Shown here: positions 1-10,499 of the stretch, piece by piece
How the letters are laid out: every line of letters begins with the position of its first letter
Numbering within the stretch: position 1 is the first letter of the stretch
Assembly: GCA_004151065.3 (NCBI GenBank)
Contig: NWUY0300005589.1
Coordinates: 103,930-124,723 of the forward strand
Length of the DNA: 20,794 nucleotides
From: Larix sibirica
Lineage: Eukaryota > Streptophyta > Pinopsida > Pinales > Pinaceae
Direction: 5' to 3'
The notes under the pieces: generated by a model
The model's input: only the letters and a program-made list of their open reading frames with translations
What the model was told of the DNA's origin: nothing
Database searches by the model: none
Translations under genes and position numbers: made by a program

Positions 1-240
1 AATAATAATAATAATATTTATTATTATAAAAATGAAAATATTATTTATAAAGAAAAAATATAAATAGTAAAAATAAATAAAATAATAAATAATACATAAA
101 TAAATAAAAATTAAATAATAAAATATACTAATAAGTTCATCAATTTATACAAATAATACAAATATGAGTTCAGTTAATTTTATTTATATTAGATAAAATT
201 GCATACATATATAAAATCAAATAAATAAATATCAATTATT
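1..240. repeat. A/T low-complexity tract with AAT/ATT microsatellite
   Basis: The first 240 bases are almost entirely A and T. They open with a short (AAT)n run and continue as irregular mixes of AATAA, TAAATA and ATTTAT. No reading frame, hairpin of note or known motif is visible. The tract runs directly into the decamer satellite, so the two may form one tandem-repeat block whose left end lies outside the window. It is probably simple-sequence DNA; a matrix-attachment role would be speculation. Confidence 0.8.
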
Positions 241-1245
241 CATTTTGTATTTGACTTTGGTCAACCATAGTTTTTATAGTCGACTTTAGTCAACCATGGG
301 CGACTATGTTTGAATATGGTTGACTAAGTCTGACCCTAGTTAACCATACACAATTATTATTTGACAATGGTAGATTTTAGTGAACTATGGTTGACTAACC
401 AATGCTCACTATGGATTACTTTGTTGACCATGGTTGGATTTAGTGAACCATGGTTGACTATTAATGGCTTTGGTTTTTATAGTTGGCTTTAATTAAGCAT
501 GGTTGATTATGTTTGAAGATGGTTGACTAAGTTTGACCATAGTTAATCGTCAATGACTATTGTTTTACCATGTTTGACTATAGTGAACTATGGTTGACTA
601 GAGTTAACTTTAATTAAACATGGTTTCCATTAGTAAACTATGGTTGATGTTGGTGAGCAAAGGTTAACCATGTTTGACCATCATCTACCACGGTTGAAAA
701 AGGGTGACAAATGATGGTTGACTAAGTTTGACTATAGTGAAACATTGTTGACTACTGTCTATTCATGGTTGACTTTAGTGCGCCATGGTGGACTATGGTT
801 AAATTTGGTTAACCATGGTTGATTATAGTGAACTATGGTTGATGTTGGCTAACCATGGTTTACTTTAGCGAACCTTGGTTGTGTATGGTTCAATTTGTTT
901 AAATAATAGTAACTCTGTTTAACCATGCTTGACTAACCATAGTTGACTATGAATTAATTCGTTGACCATGGTTTCATGTTTGCTTATGTGAGACCATGTT
1001 TGAATGTCAATGAACATGGTTGATTATGGTTGATTATGGTTTTCATAGTTGAGTATAGCTAACCATGGTTAACTATGTTTGAACATGGTAGACTACGTTT
1101 GACCATGGTCAAGAATGGGTGAATCATTGTCTGACCATGGTTGATTTTAGTGTGCCATGGTTGACTATGGTTGACTTTAGTTGACCATGGTTGACTATGG
1201 TTGATTTTAATGTGCCATGGTTGACTATGGTGTGAACATTGACTA
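241..1245. repeat. Degenerate ~10-bp tandem repeat (CCATGGTTGA-like satellite)
   Basis: About 1 kb is built from variants of a decamer close to CCATGGTTGA (in another phase, TTGACCATGG). At 251-350 the motif falls in register every 10 bases. At 1156-1215 two neighbouring 30-bp higher-order units can be seen, each made of a CCATGGTTGA, a CTATGGTTGA and a TTTTAGTGTG-like block. CCATGG is itself palindromic, and reverse-oriented variants (GTCAACCATGG, GTTAACCATGG) occur mainly in the left part. By eye there are about 25 TTGAC pentamers on the + strand, most followed by T or C, which is also the core of the plant W-box. Divergence is high in the middle and low at the right end. The minus-strand open frame at 1059-1286 is a by-product of the repeat and not a gene. 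Confidence 0.9.
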
Positions 1246-1251
1246 TACTCT

Positions 1252-1661
1252 ACGTTTGAAGCTTCGGGAGTGTATTGGATGACCAAGATGATAGATCCTC
1301 CTTTAGTTCATCTAAAGAATGAGTTCTATCATGCATTTCTTAAGTTGTTATAGAATGCTACATAGATAAAACCTATTCTTGCTAAATAAATTGACATAGA
1401 ATCTCGTATTATGGAATTGTGTGAAGAGTTTTTACGTGCCTACGGAAATGTAGCAACTACAAAATCCTTTCCTAAGTATTATGGGAATCATTCAAGATCA
1501 CATTGGGTTATTTCACTAGGTTTAGGAAGAAGGGGTGAATTGGGTTCATAAGCTCCTTTAGTTGTGGCAACTTTAAAAGTGTTTAGTGGATTAAAGGACG
1601 CTCCACTTAGTAGTTCTCATCTCTGTTTTTCCCACTATTAACAAATCTAGTAAGTTGTGAG
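1252..1661 (+). pseudogene. Fragment of a BIG-type (Sec7 family) ARF-GEF, C-terminal region, decayed
   Basis: Plant BIG proteins are brefeldin A-sensitive exchange factors that load GTP on ARF GTPases at the trans-Golgi and endosomes. One frame from 1252 reads FEASGVYW, then PPLVHLKNEFYHAFLKLL, IDIESRIMELCEEFLRAY, a segment HWVISLGLGRRGELGS, and APLVVATLKVFSGLKDAP. After a frameshift near 1620 the next frame gives SLFFPLLTNLVSCE (1620-1661). The order 'HW-x-x-x-LG-x-x-(R/K)-x-EL, then APLVV-x-x-L, then FFPLL-x-x-L-(V/I)-x-CE' is what I know from the C-terminal helical region of plant BIG proteins. In-frame TAG/TAA codons sit at positions where Gln would fit. The Sec7 catalytic domain is absent. 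The fragment begins right at the satellite edge and is lost after the CE residues. Whether it is a processed copy or a genomic fragment cannot be told. The family call is from memory, with no search run. Confidence 0.6.
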
Positions 1662-2879
1662 TAAAATATTAGGATATCCGACCCTTTAGCTCTTGGATTA
1701 TTCTCAATATCAAATCTAAAGGTTAATGTGATGGACAATATATCAATTATAGGTGACAGAGCATTTGATGGAATAAATGGAGATTAAAACTAATCCCTCA
1801 TTTCTTGGGAAAATGAGGCATCTATTGAAGCACTTCAAACCAATTTTATTAACAACATTTAGTTCTAGAATTCCAGGGATTCAAATCCACATTTTCAAAC
1901 GAAAAATTAGCATTCAACCAAATCAGATCCACTACTCTTAAGCAACAGTTGAGGCATTCAAAAAGCATAAAATGCATTAATGAAGACTCAATAAGAGAAT
2001 AGATCTTCCTTTTGGGAGGAGGGGGTTTAGATTAGAAATTTGGGGCAGCAAATCTGTTTTCTTTATTGTAAGCCTGATGGGCAGTTGTTTCTAAAGTATT
2101 TGATTATCATGGAATTCCTATGGATTAAGTTATCATTATGTTATTCTCCTTGTGTCTTACATGCATTTTCTTCCTATTTGAATAAGTTATTTATGGATTG
2201 CAAAATTCCTATGTAGTAAAGCTTTATTGTACTTGCCTATGATTCATAATATTTTTTCAAATACTATCGCTTCACCTACAAAAAGCATTTTTGTTTAGTG
2301 AAAGATATACTCTTTGAATGTATACGATTGATTAGCGTTTGAAACTTATATATTTCATATTTGTTTCTAGTTTTCCTCTACCTTTCATTATTACAATCGA
2401 ACTTGTTTTTTTTTTAGTTCACTTGCCTTTGATCCATGAAATATCATAAGAGACTCCATGCCCAATGGATTAAATCTAGTGTTCTGCCTTTCTTTCTTAA
2501 CCTTGTCCACCCAATCATTTATGTCTTAAAAATGGCTACTGTGCTTAATATTTTATATTGGTGTTTAGTGACAGTAAACATACAACATTAATTAATCCTT
2601 AAGGGAGCCCCCTCTGACTAGAAGGGCCAGCTTCTAGTCCAAAGATTGGTTCAAGATGTGCTTGGCATGTTCTTTTGTAGCTGGTAACATCTCAAGCGCA
2701 AACAACTGGTATGTGACACATAAAGACACTTATATAAAAAGACTTGGTGCTGCAAAGAGCCCACATATATTTCCAAAGTCCATACCATATAATCTTGTGC
2801 TACAATAAATCACTTATCAATTTTTTTTCAATGGAGTGGGTGCAATACGTTTTATGGCAAATAAAACATTATGGCCTCC
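1662..2879. other. Gene-poor stretch, nothing recognised except a small inverted repeat
   Basis: No frame on either strand stays open long enough, or shows residues, to suggest a protein. The part just after the ARF-GEF fragment (1662-2050) could be its decayed untranslated or intronic continuation, but no family motif continues there. Short homopolymers (T runs near 2406-2415 and 2820-2828) and A/T-rich composition dominate. The only structured element is the perfect inverted repeat at 2616-2639, listed separately. Confidence 0.6.
2616..2639. repeat. Perfect 9-bp inverted repeat with 6-nt spacer
   Basis: GACTAGAAG at 2616-2624 and CTTCTAGTC at 2631-2639 are perfect reverse complements separated by GGCCAG. 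The stem is GC-richer than its surroundings. No T-run follows and there is no gene to terminate, so it is simply a hairpin-capable palindrome of unknown role; chance or the relic of a mobile element end are both possible. Confidence 0.6.
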
Positions 2880-4520
2880 TTTGTTGATCTTTGTAGGGGA
2901 ATATGGTATATCAAACATAAATTATTCCAAAGAAGAAGTAGATACCATTGAAGTCCTCCTTTTTGGCGAAGAAACATTCAAAGACATGATTCTATGAACA
3001 CAATCTACCAACATTGCCCAAATTGTAAGTTCAGATGGCCATATACTATCAGGGTACAATACTTCTATCGGGGTTGCATTCTCACACGCACATGGTTTAG
3101 TGTCCAAAACATGATGGATTAGATGAAGAGATACAAGGATAAAATAGTTGAACTAGAGGGCCAGGTAACTTATTTCAAAGAAGATACCGATAGTCTAATG
3201 GAGTTCCAACTTATGATTTTGAACTTTAAGATGAATTGAATTATGCCCATAAAGTGGTGTACAAGGACTTGTAGAAATTCTAGGGCTATGCATCACAATT
3301 TATAACCTTCCTTGGATAGGTCTAGGACAAAAAAAACCATCTTGAAAGGAGTTCAGTTAGGCATGGATGATTTTATGAAATGGCAAGAAGAAGAAAAGGT
3401 GCCCCTAAAAACCTACTTAGAATGAGTGAGAGGGACATCGAATACAACTATGTAGATTTGAATAATTGTTAGAGAGCTAGTGCTACATTAGAGAGGGATA
3501 TCACCAACTCAGTAAATAATTGCAAATGCTTACACTTAGTAGTTGAGAAGGTGATAGAATGATGTAATGATCTCTCTTATAGGAGAAATGAGTGCACCAA
3601 GGGCCTAAGAGGAAATCTAGAGAATTGACATCAAGATCACATCAAGGGTGACCAAGGATATAGTCAAGGACTACATTGCCACCCCATTTAAAGATATTAA
3701 TTTGACAAACTCTTATTTGAGCACACTCAAGAATGGCGTGGGTCCCATATCAAATAATAATCCAACAACGAGGTTAATTTAGAGCAATTAATATTTAGGT
3801 GTATCATGGGTTATTCTTCCCAACATGAAGTTTGGTATGCATATTTAGATGGAAAGGATCATGTTTGACTAAGTCCTAGATGAAATTATTTTGGATTATT
3901 ATTACAAGAAAAGGAAAAATGAAGTGGTTGAATAGTCATAAATTCCAGGAAAGCAACTTAAGCAACTTAGGAAATTATATTCTAATTGTATAAAATGGGG
4001 CGGATGAGAGAAACATAGGGGACTTTTTTTAATATTCCAAGTATTCACCCTTGAGTTTTGGTTTGATTATTTAGATGTTATGGTCAAATGTGATTTTGAA
4101 GAAAAATTATTAAACTTGGATGAAGATACACTATGAATATTGTTTAGTGGTATTGGTTGTAAATATTTATAATTGTATTTAAATTTTGTTCTTTCATAAA
4201 CCATGGGTAGCATTGAAAGTAAGAAAGGCCATGATACCATTAGAGGGAAGTTCAACTTAGGGAAGGATTAACAAATTAATTTGAAATACTTAATTAAGTC
4301 TAATAGCTTGGAGGCTAGAATATGTCTTAAAATATTACCCATGATTCCAAAAGTTAGAGTGAGGTGTTCCTCCTAGGTTTTTAGGGAGTGATACACTAAA
4401 ATATAATCTTTCAACTTTATGACCAAGAAAAGAGGGAACTTGTAGGGGAGGAGAAAATATAATGACAATAAGAACAAGAGGAAAGGGGAGCATTTAAAAG
4501 AAAAAAGAAAGAAATTGTGA
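2880..4520 (+). pseudogene. Unrecognised decayed protein-coding region
   Basis: I do not recognise this gene. Coherent + strand coding signal survives in pieces. Codons 3123-3239 read MKRYKDKIVELEGQVTYFKE and onwards, a heptad-like charged helix. Codons 3425-3625, in one frame with single stops at 3470 and 3560, read RASATLERDITNSVN, then LVVEKVIE, CNDLSYRRNECTKGLRGNLEN, again coiled-coil-like. After a shift near 3620-3650, one frame runs to about 4030 (VTKDIVKDYIATPF, then NLTNSYLSTLKNGVGP, then VLDEIILDYYYKKRK) with isolated stops at 3780, 3789, 3846, 3870, 3933, 3939 and 4005. Further on, around 4420-4510, is a Lys/Arg-rich stretch. Ancestral length may have been 450-550 residues. No zinc knuckle, protease or polymerase motif is seen. 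A retroelement gag-like protein or a host structural protein are both possible. Limits are approximate. Confidence 0.4.
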
Positions 4521-5289
4521 AGCATAGCTAACTATTCCTTAGAGGAAAACTGTGTTGAGTACATAATTTCCCGAATTCAAGTTCAACCTGGTTCTAATGA
4601 TTTAAAAATTTTACATGGCCATAGAGTGTGGCACTTGACGTGTTGATAAGCAAGTAGTGTTTGCTTAAGTGAAAACCATTTGGCTAATAATAGAGAATTT
4701 CCTTGAACAAACAACATGGTGTGATACTTATAATCTTTGTAAGGTGTTCAAAGAGGTATCAATACGACTGATAAAAGAATCGACATGTTTCTACTTATAA
4801 GAATTAATATGGAAATAGATTGAGAGACTAAGATAAATATTGGAAAAAACTGAGTGACTTAGCCCTAGTGATATCATGGCCGGGAGCGAGGGTGACAAGG
4901 ACATAAATATTGTTCTTCTTGTTTCTCTACGGTTGGGTGGTTCAGGGATTGCCCATCTAGTTTGTTCAAAGAACCTTCAGGAGAATAGATAAGTGTATTT
5001 TTTCACTGTTGTTTATGTGAGCATATTTCTGCAAATAAAATATTATTTGGGTTTTAAATAAATATTAGAATGATATAAGAGATTATATGGCTATTATAAT
5101 AATTTATAGAAGATGACAATAGAAGAAAATAACAAAGTTGTATTGTTTAACAATGTGTTTTAATTAATACAATTATCCTTCAATTGAATAATTTTCCAAA
5201 GTTAACTATAATTATTTCTTTAGTTTCAGAGATAAAAAAGAAACATGATACAATATACAGATTCAGGACACACTCCATAGATTCATCAA
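4521..5289. other. Gene-poor A/T-rich spacer before LINE element A
   Basis: No open frame of note and no recognisable motif on either strand. The segment at 5000-5260 is very A/T-rich. The left end of LINE element A must lie near or inside the right part of this stretch, but without an intact terminal sequence or target-site duplication it cannot be placed exactly. Confidence 0.5.
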
Positions 5290-5399
5290 CATTCTCTATT
5301 GAGGCTTAATGTTACAAAGGTGACATAATGAACCTGGGTTTTGTCATCATGGGGCTCGGGATGACTTAAGAGATATTACTTTTAAAACACTATCAACTA

Positions 5400-7336
5400 A
5401 TGTCTGGAACCTTTACTTGTTTTGGGGGATGGAACCTGTCCCTGACCAACTAGGGGCGGAGAATTCGAGGGCATGCCGACAAACCTTGGATGAGTGGTGG
5501 ACGAATGCTGGGGTCCTCAAGTATGATGAGGAATACAGATGTTTGTGGATGGCTCATGCTACCTGCGGCGGTCAGTCTCGGGAGAAAGGGACAGATCCAC
5601 TACAAAACTTGGTGGTCGGGCATATCATAAATAATACTTCCTCAAACGTTCCTAAGGGCATTAGATATTCCGGTGAGGGGTCTACCATACTGGTGGGTGC
5701 TCCTTCGGTGATACCCATAAACAATACTTGTCCTCAATCTCATCAGTATAGGCACGGGGTGGTATCAAATCGGAAGAATAGGAAGTATCATTTACGAGAC
5801 CAAGGGTCTGATTTGCTGATGGATCGTTTGTCAGGTTTGGAAGGTATTGCTACCTTATCTATTAAGGCACTGGTGGGTAAATTCTCCTATGGAGCTATGC
5901 ATCCAAAAGATATTGAACAATGGGTTACAACTAACTGGACCAAGATGATAGGTTATGTTCCGGATATCTATATTCTGGACAAAGGTTAGTACATGTTTTA
6001 CTTCAGGTTGGAGAGCCACTCGTCCACGATTTTGGAGAATATCTGGATTAAGGGTAATGGCAGCTTAATGCTAAAGTTCTAGAATATGGGGTTTAACCCC
6101 TCTTCTGAGAAAATTTGTTTTCGGCACCTCTGGGTACTTTTACCCGAGTTTCCATTGGCGATGTGGAACAGAGATGCATTTGCTGCTGTGGCTAATCACT
6201 TGGGTCGCTTTCTGGACATTGACAAGAAAACCCTTATAGTTAAAGATCGTCGAGTTGGACGTGTCTTGGTTGAAATCGATATGTCATTGGGCTTACGTAA
6301 GTCCATGGGGATTATATGGCATGATATTCGGTATACTCAAACTTTGTATTACTGGGGAGTCCCATTTAGGTGCTCAAAATGCAAGGTTGTGGGGCACTTA
6401 TGGCGGGATTGTTCAGTTTCTATCGCTGGATCGGAGGGGGATTCTGCTAACGATGTCCAGGCTTGGTCATCGGAGAGAAACTTGACATCGGATGGTGATG
6501 CGGAGGTTACTGTTCTTGTTATTCATCAATCACAGGGTTTTGTCTCGGAGGGTCTAGCACCAAAATCTCTTATTGGTAAGTTACATTCACTCAACCCTAA
6601 TTTTACCTTGACCCTATCTTTGGTTGATTTGGATTTTCTTGCTGGTTTGGACGGGAAGGGTGATCGTCTTGGGGATTGGGTTGTTGGGGACATTCCCAAT
6701 CACTATCATGTTGACCTGCCTTCAGAGGAACAAGACTACTCAGAACACTCTATTGAAGTCGCTCCACTTCAATTTCAAGACTCCGCTGAGTTGGTGGATG
6801 TTATGGATATACCTCCTTTGGTGGGTCATATTCCTAAGACTATTGATAGGTCGGGTGTGGGTATGCATTTATCAACAATTGGTGGGTCAACCATTCATCC
6901 ATCTTCTCTGGGGTTGGATAGGTTGGTTACTTCTACTGCGGTTATAGAAAATACATAGATTTCTGCATCTGAGTCGGTAGCTGTGGATACTGACACTGGT
7001 CTGAATGGGTCGGCCACTTTGGGTGTTAAGTATGATACAACCAAAGTTCCCCTTGTTACCTATCTAGCTAATATTTCAGTGGAGGGTGATCATTTAATAT
7101 CCTCACTTAACTCTTTTGTGTTGAAATCGGGGGAGGATATACTGATAAAAGGGGCTAGATGGGGTGGTATTGCACAGTTTTCGCCAATCAAGACACGTAG
7201 TGCCAGGAAAGTGAAAAACCCTTTGCCTCAGTTATCTCCTGTAGTTGACCCTGTGGCGGCATGTACATCTGTTGGTTCTCTGGATTCATATCGAGTGCTT
7301 AGAAGCATGAAATCCCTAGCTAGGGTTAAAAAATGA
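5400..7336 (+). pseudogene. LINE A ORF1 (DUF4283 and CCHC zinc knuckle, nucleic-acid binding), broken
   Basis: ORF1 proteins bind and chaperone the LINE RNA. Nearly the whole protein is in one frame from 5417 to 7336, about 640 codons, interrupted by TAG at 5987, 6080 and 6956. The ATG at 5400 (MSGTFTCFGGWN) is the likelier original start; a slip in the G5 run near 5411-5418 would join it to the main frame. The DUF4283-like part spans about 5930-6350: WIKGNGSLMLKF, then FRHLWVLLPEFPLAMW, then DRRVGRVLVEIDMSLGL and the YWGVPFRC lead-in. The knuckle is intact at 6371-6412, CSKCKVVGHLWRDC, spacing CX2CX4HX4C. The first two TAGs stand where Trp fits (KG-stop-YMFYF, KF-stop-NMGFNP). The C-terminal half is acidic and low in recognisable motifs. 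The TGA stop overlaps the ORF2 ATG. Confidence 0.85.
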
Positions 7337-7990
7337 TATTTCTCTCATTGAATATTCGAGGGATTGGGGGCCCTCAGAAAAAACTGGCCCTCAAGGGACT
7401 ACTAGATTCTTGCAAACCTGATATTTTTTTTTTCAAGAAACAATGGTGTCGATAGCTAGGGCTGGATTGTTTTTTCATAGCATTAGGCCCGATTGGCCTA
7501 TTGTGCTGTGGGTCATTTAGGCGGCTTACTATCTACATGGAACCCTAAAATGTTCAACCTTTCTGCCTTTATTTCTATTATGGGGATACATCTGGAAGGA
7601 CAAGTTTTGGGATTTACTGGGTGGTTAATCTCTTCAACATTTATGGACCATACACTGAGCGGGTCCACTTCTGGGATTCAGTCAAATCGGCTGGACTATT
7701 GGAACTTGGGAATCTACTTGTTGCTAGTGATTTTAATCTCACATTGACATCTACTGAGACATGGGGTATATGTGCTCGGGGGGATCCCTTATGTCCTCAC
7801 TTCTTTGATTGCATGTTCCATTATGTCCTTCATGGTGCAATGGGCAATCAGGTTTCGAGAGGATATCTAAACGTCTCAACAGGTTCATGCTGAATGATAA
7901 AATGATACAACAGTTGTATAAATATAGATCGTGGATGGTTTATTCTTCTATATCAGATCATAATCCTATACTAATGGAGTTGGATTTTGG
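7333..7990 (+). other. Endonuclease domain of LINE A ORF2
   Basis: AP-endonuclease-like domain that nicks target DNA. The start NIRGIGG with KPDIFFF, then QETM after the T10 slip, matches the usual N-x-RG and LQE region. Further along are GGLLSTWNP, NLFNIYGPYTERVHFW, and VASDFNLTLTSTETWG, which is the GDFN motif with Gly replaced by Ser at 7726 (GGT to AGT would be one transition). The domain ends with SSISDHNPI, the catalytic SDH motif, at 7953. It is spread over at least four frames, so no continuous protein can be made. Confidence 0.8.
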
Positions 7991-8639
7991 GGGAATGGAG
8001 ATCCCATATCCATTTAAATTTGACCATTCCTTACTTCAGATTTTGTCGTTCAATTATCTGGTTCGATCTGTGTGGACTAGCACTTCGGTGGTGGGTATCA
8101 ACTCTCCATCAAGAAAACTTACCCAGAAATTGGGCATCTCAAAGCTGTCTGTTAAGAAATGGATTAAAGATTTTAAAAAGGCAGAGAAGCTGGAAATCTC
8201 TGTGATTGATTCACAAATGAATGCACTTCATTCCACTCATCGGGGCGGACCAATTCCGGAGGAAGCACGTTCTTTATTGATAGATTTGGAGGGCTGTAAA
8301 CTACCGTATCTGAACAGGGATGAAGCTCGGTGGCGTCTGAAGAGCAGGGCTCTGTGGGTTTCATTGGGATATAAAAATTCCAAATTTTTTCATACATTTG
8401 CAAATAGCAGACGTATTAGGAACTCTATTTGGGATTTGTAGAACCATCAGGGGGATAATATTTCGTCATTAAAGGACCTTCAAGGGGAGGCTACTTCTCA
8501 CTTTATGGATTATTACTGTGATCCTGGTGGATTTTCAATATCTTAACAAATAAAGGTGGTCAGTAAGTATCCTTGATTATTTTCTTTGCATGAGGGGTAT
8601 GACATCTTTCTTCTGGTTACATTGAAGGAGATTTTTACA

Positions 8640-9440
8640 GTTTTGAGTGGTTTTGCAAAAGACTAAAAGTCCCGGTCCAGATGGTTGGACTGTGGAACTT
8701 TTCCTTTCTTTCTTTGACATTATGGGTCCGTAGATTTTGGCGATGGTGGAAGAAACTCGGGTAATGGGTGAGGTGACTTGTACTCTTAATGCTACATTTG
8801 TAACACTCATTCCTAAGGTATCCAATCTTGTATCCTTTATGTATTTTCGCCCTATATCCCTGTGTAACCTGATATACAAAGTCATATCAAAGGTAATTGC
8901 CTGTAGGATTAAGCCTGTACTCTCTCGAGGGATCTCTCCTGAATAGTATGGGTTTTTGGATGGTAGGAAGATCTTGGACGCTGTGGGTGTGGCACAGGAG
9001 GCGATACACAATATTAAATCTAAAGATATTCAGGCACTCATCGTCCAATTGGACTTGCAGCGGGATTATGATAATATCAATTGGTCCTATCTCCGGTTGG
9101 CAATGGTACATATCGGTATTCCATGGGTGGCCATTAAATGGATTATGGGCTGCATAACATCAGTTAACTATGCTATATTAATCAATGGATGTCCTATAGG
9201 GTTTTTCCGTTGTTCATGGGGGCTACGCCAAGGCTTCCCATTGTCCCCATTACTATTTCTGATTGTCATTGATGGTTACAACAGATTGTTACACTGTGCA
9301 AAAGATGATTCATTAATCTCTGAAATTCAGGTATCTCCACTTTATTCAATCACACATCAATTCTTTGTTGATGATGTGATGTTGTTTGGGGGTGCTGATG
9401 TGCAGGAATGGCATCATATGTGGCTAATTACAAACTAATT
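8640..9440 (+). other. Reverse transcriptase domain of LINE A ORF2 (FVDD intact)
   Basis: The polymerase core is well conserved. KSPGPDGWTVELF begins at about 8665, then TLIPKVSN, FRPISLCNLIYKVISKVIA, the motif A sequence QLDLQRDYDNINW with its catalytic Asp at 9052, GLRQGFPLSPLLFL (motif B), and FFVDDVMLFGG with FVDD at 9364-9375 (motif C). SWGLRQG in place of the usual SRGLRQG fits a CGG-to-TGG transition. Nonsense codons at 8731 and 8944 and at 9436 interrupt it. All three metal-binding Asp positions are still encoded. Confidence 0.88.
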
Positions 9441-10499
9441 CTGTGGCTCATTGGGTATGCTGATCAACGATGGGAAATCTATTTTATTGGAGCATAAACT
9501 GGAATATGCACTGATCTCTGCTATCTCAAATTTCCTTCCATTTAGGATCGTTGAACTTAATGCTGGCACCAAATACCTTGAATACTTTCTCAAACCAAAC
9601 GGGTACTTACTTGTTGATTGGCAATGGCTATTAAAAAAAATTGATCAACGGATTTTTCACTAGCAATGGCGTTGGTTATCCAGTGGGGGCCACCTTATAC
9701 TTGCAAAATCAATATTACAAAATATGTGCATTTACTGGTTTTCATTGTGCAAAATCCCCCATTCTATATTATCCTCCATCCGTCAGAAAATTCATTGATT
9801 CATTTGGTCTGGGACTCGGAAAAATAGAATTCACTTAGTGGATTGGATAAAACTTGGTCATCCATATGCTCAGGGAGGATGGGCTATAAAAAATATCTAT
9901 TCTTTCTCTACGACACTACTGGCAAAGAGTTTATGGCATGCATTGACGGTTGATTATTTTTGGGGCAGCTTATTAAAGGATCAATATTTTGGCAAGATGT
10001 CTACAATCCAATGGATTCGATCCACGCAGAAGATTACAAAGGGCATTTCCATTATCTAGGCAGGTTGATTATTATCTTTCCCTATTATGGCTGATTGTTT
10101 GGCTTGGGTTCCTGGCAATGGCCGTGATATTCGGTTCAGGGAGGATCCTATAGTGGGCGGTCCTTCCACTTTTAAGTTGTCTTCTGCTCTGATACAACAT
10201 TTGATATGCCATGGTTACTATTATCTCAACCATATTTTGATTTATAATGGAATTTCTAAAAAATTTCATTGTTGGATTGGCGCTGAGCAACTTGGATTGA
10301 TTGGCTCTATGGATACTGAATGTAAGGCTTACATTCTAGACCTATATCGGGCAAACATCTGCATTCGGGAGTCCGAGGATAGATTGATTTGGTCATGGAA
10401 TTCAAATGATGGAATGTATCGGCCAAATCAGCGTATGAGGCAATCTGTTATAACAATTTGGTTGACTAGAAGTGGTGGTACAGTTTGTGTTGGGGGTGG

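Noticed and set aside
241-1245. CRISPR array
   Set aside because: The repeats are 10-bp, contiguous and degenerate, with no fixed-length unique spacers, and the context is eukaryotic.
1059-1286. 75-codon minus-strand open frame with repeated NHSQPW-like peptides
   Set aside because: It is a read-through of the decamer satellite; the peptide repeats simply mirror the DNA repeat, and the frame runs into the ARF-GEF relic on the other strand.
1650-1664. Splice donors GTAAGT and GTGAGT in the ARF-GEF fragment
   Set aside because: Both lie inside codons for the conserved L-V-S-C-E residues, so they are most simply explained as coding sequence.
2922-3107. 61-codon minus-strand open frame
   Set aside because: No motif is seen, and the more coherent coding signal in the neighbourhood is on the + strand.
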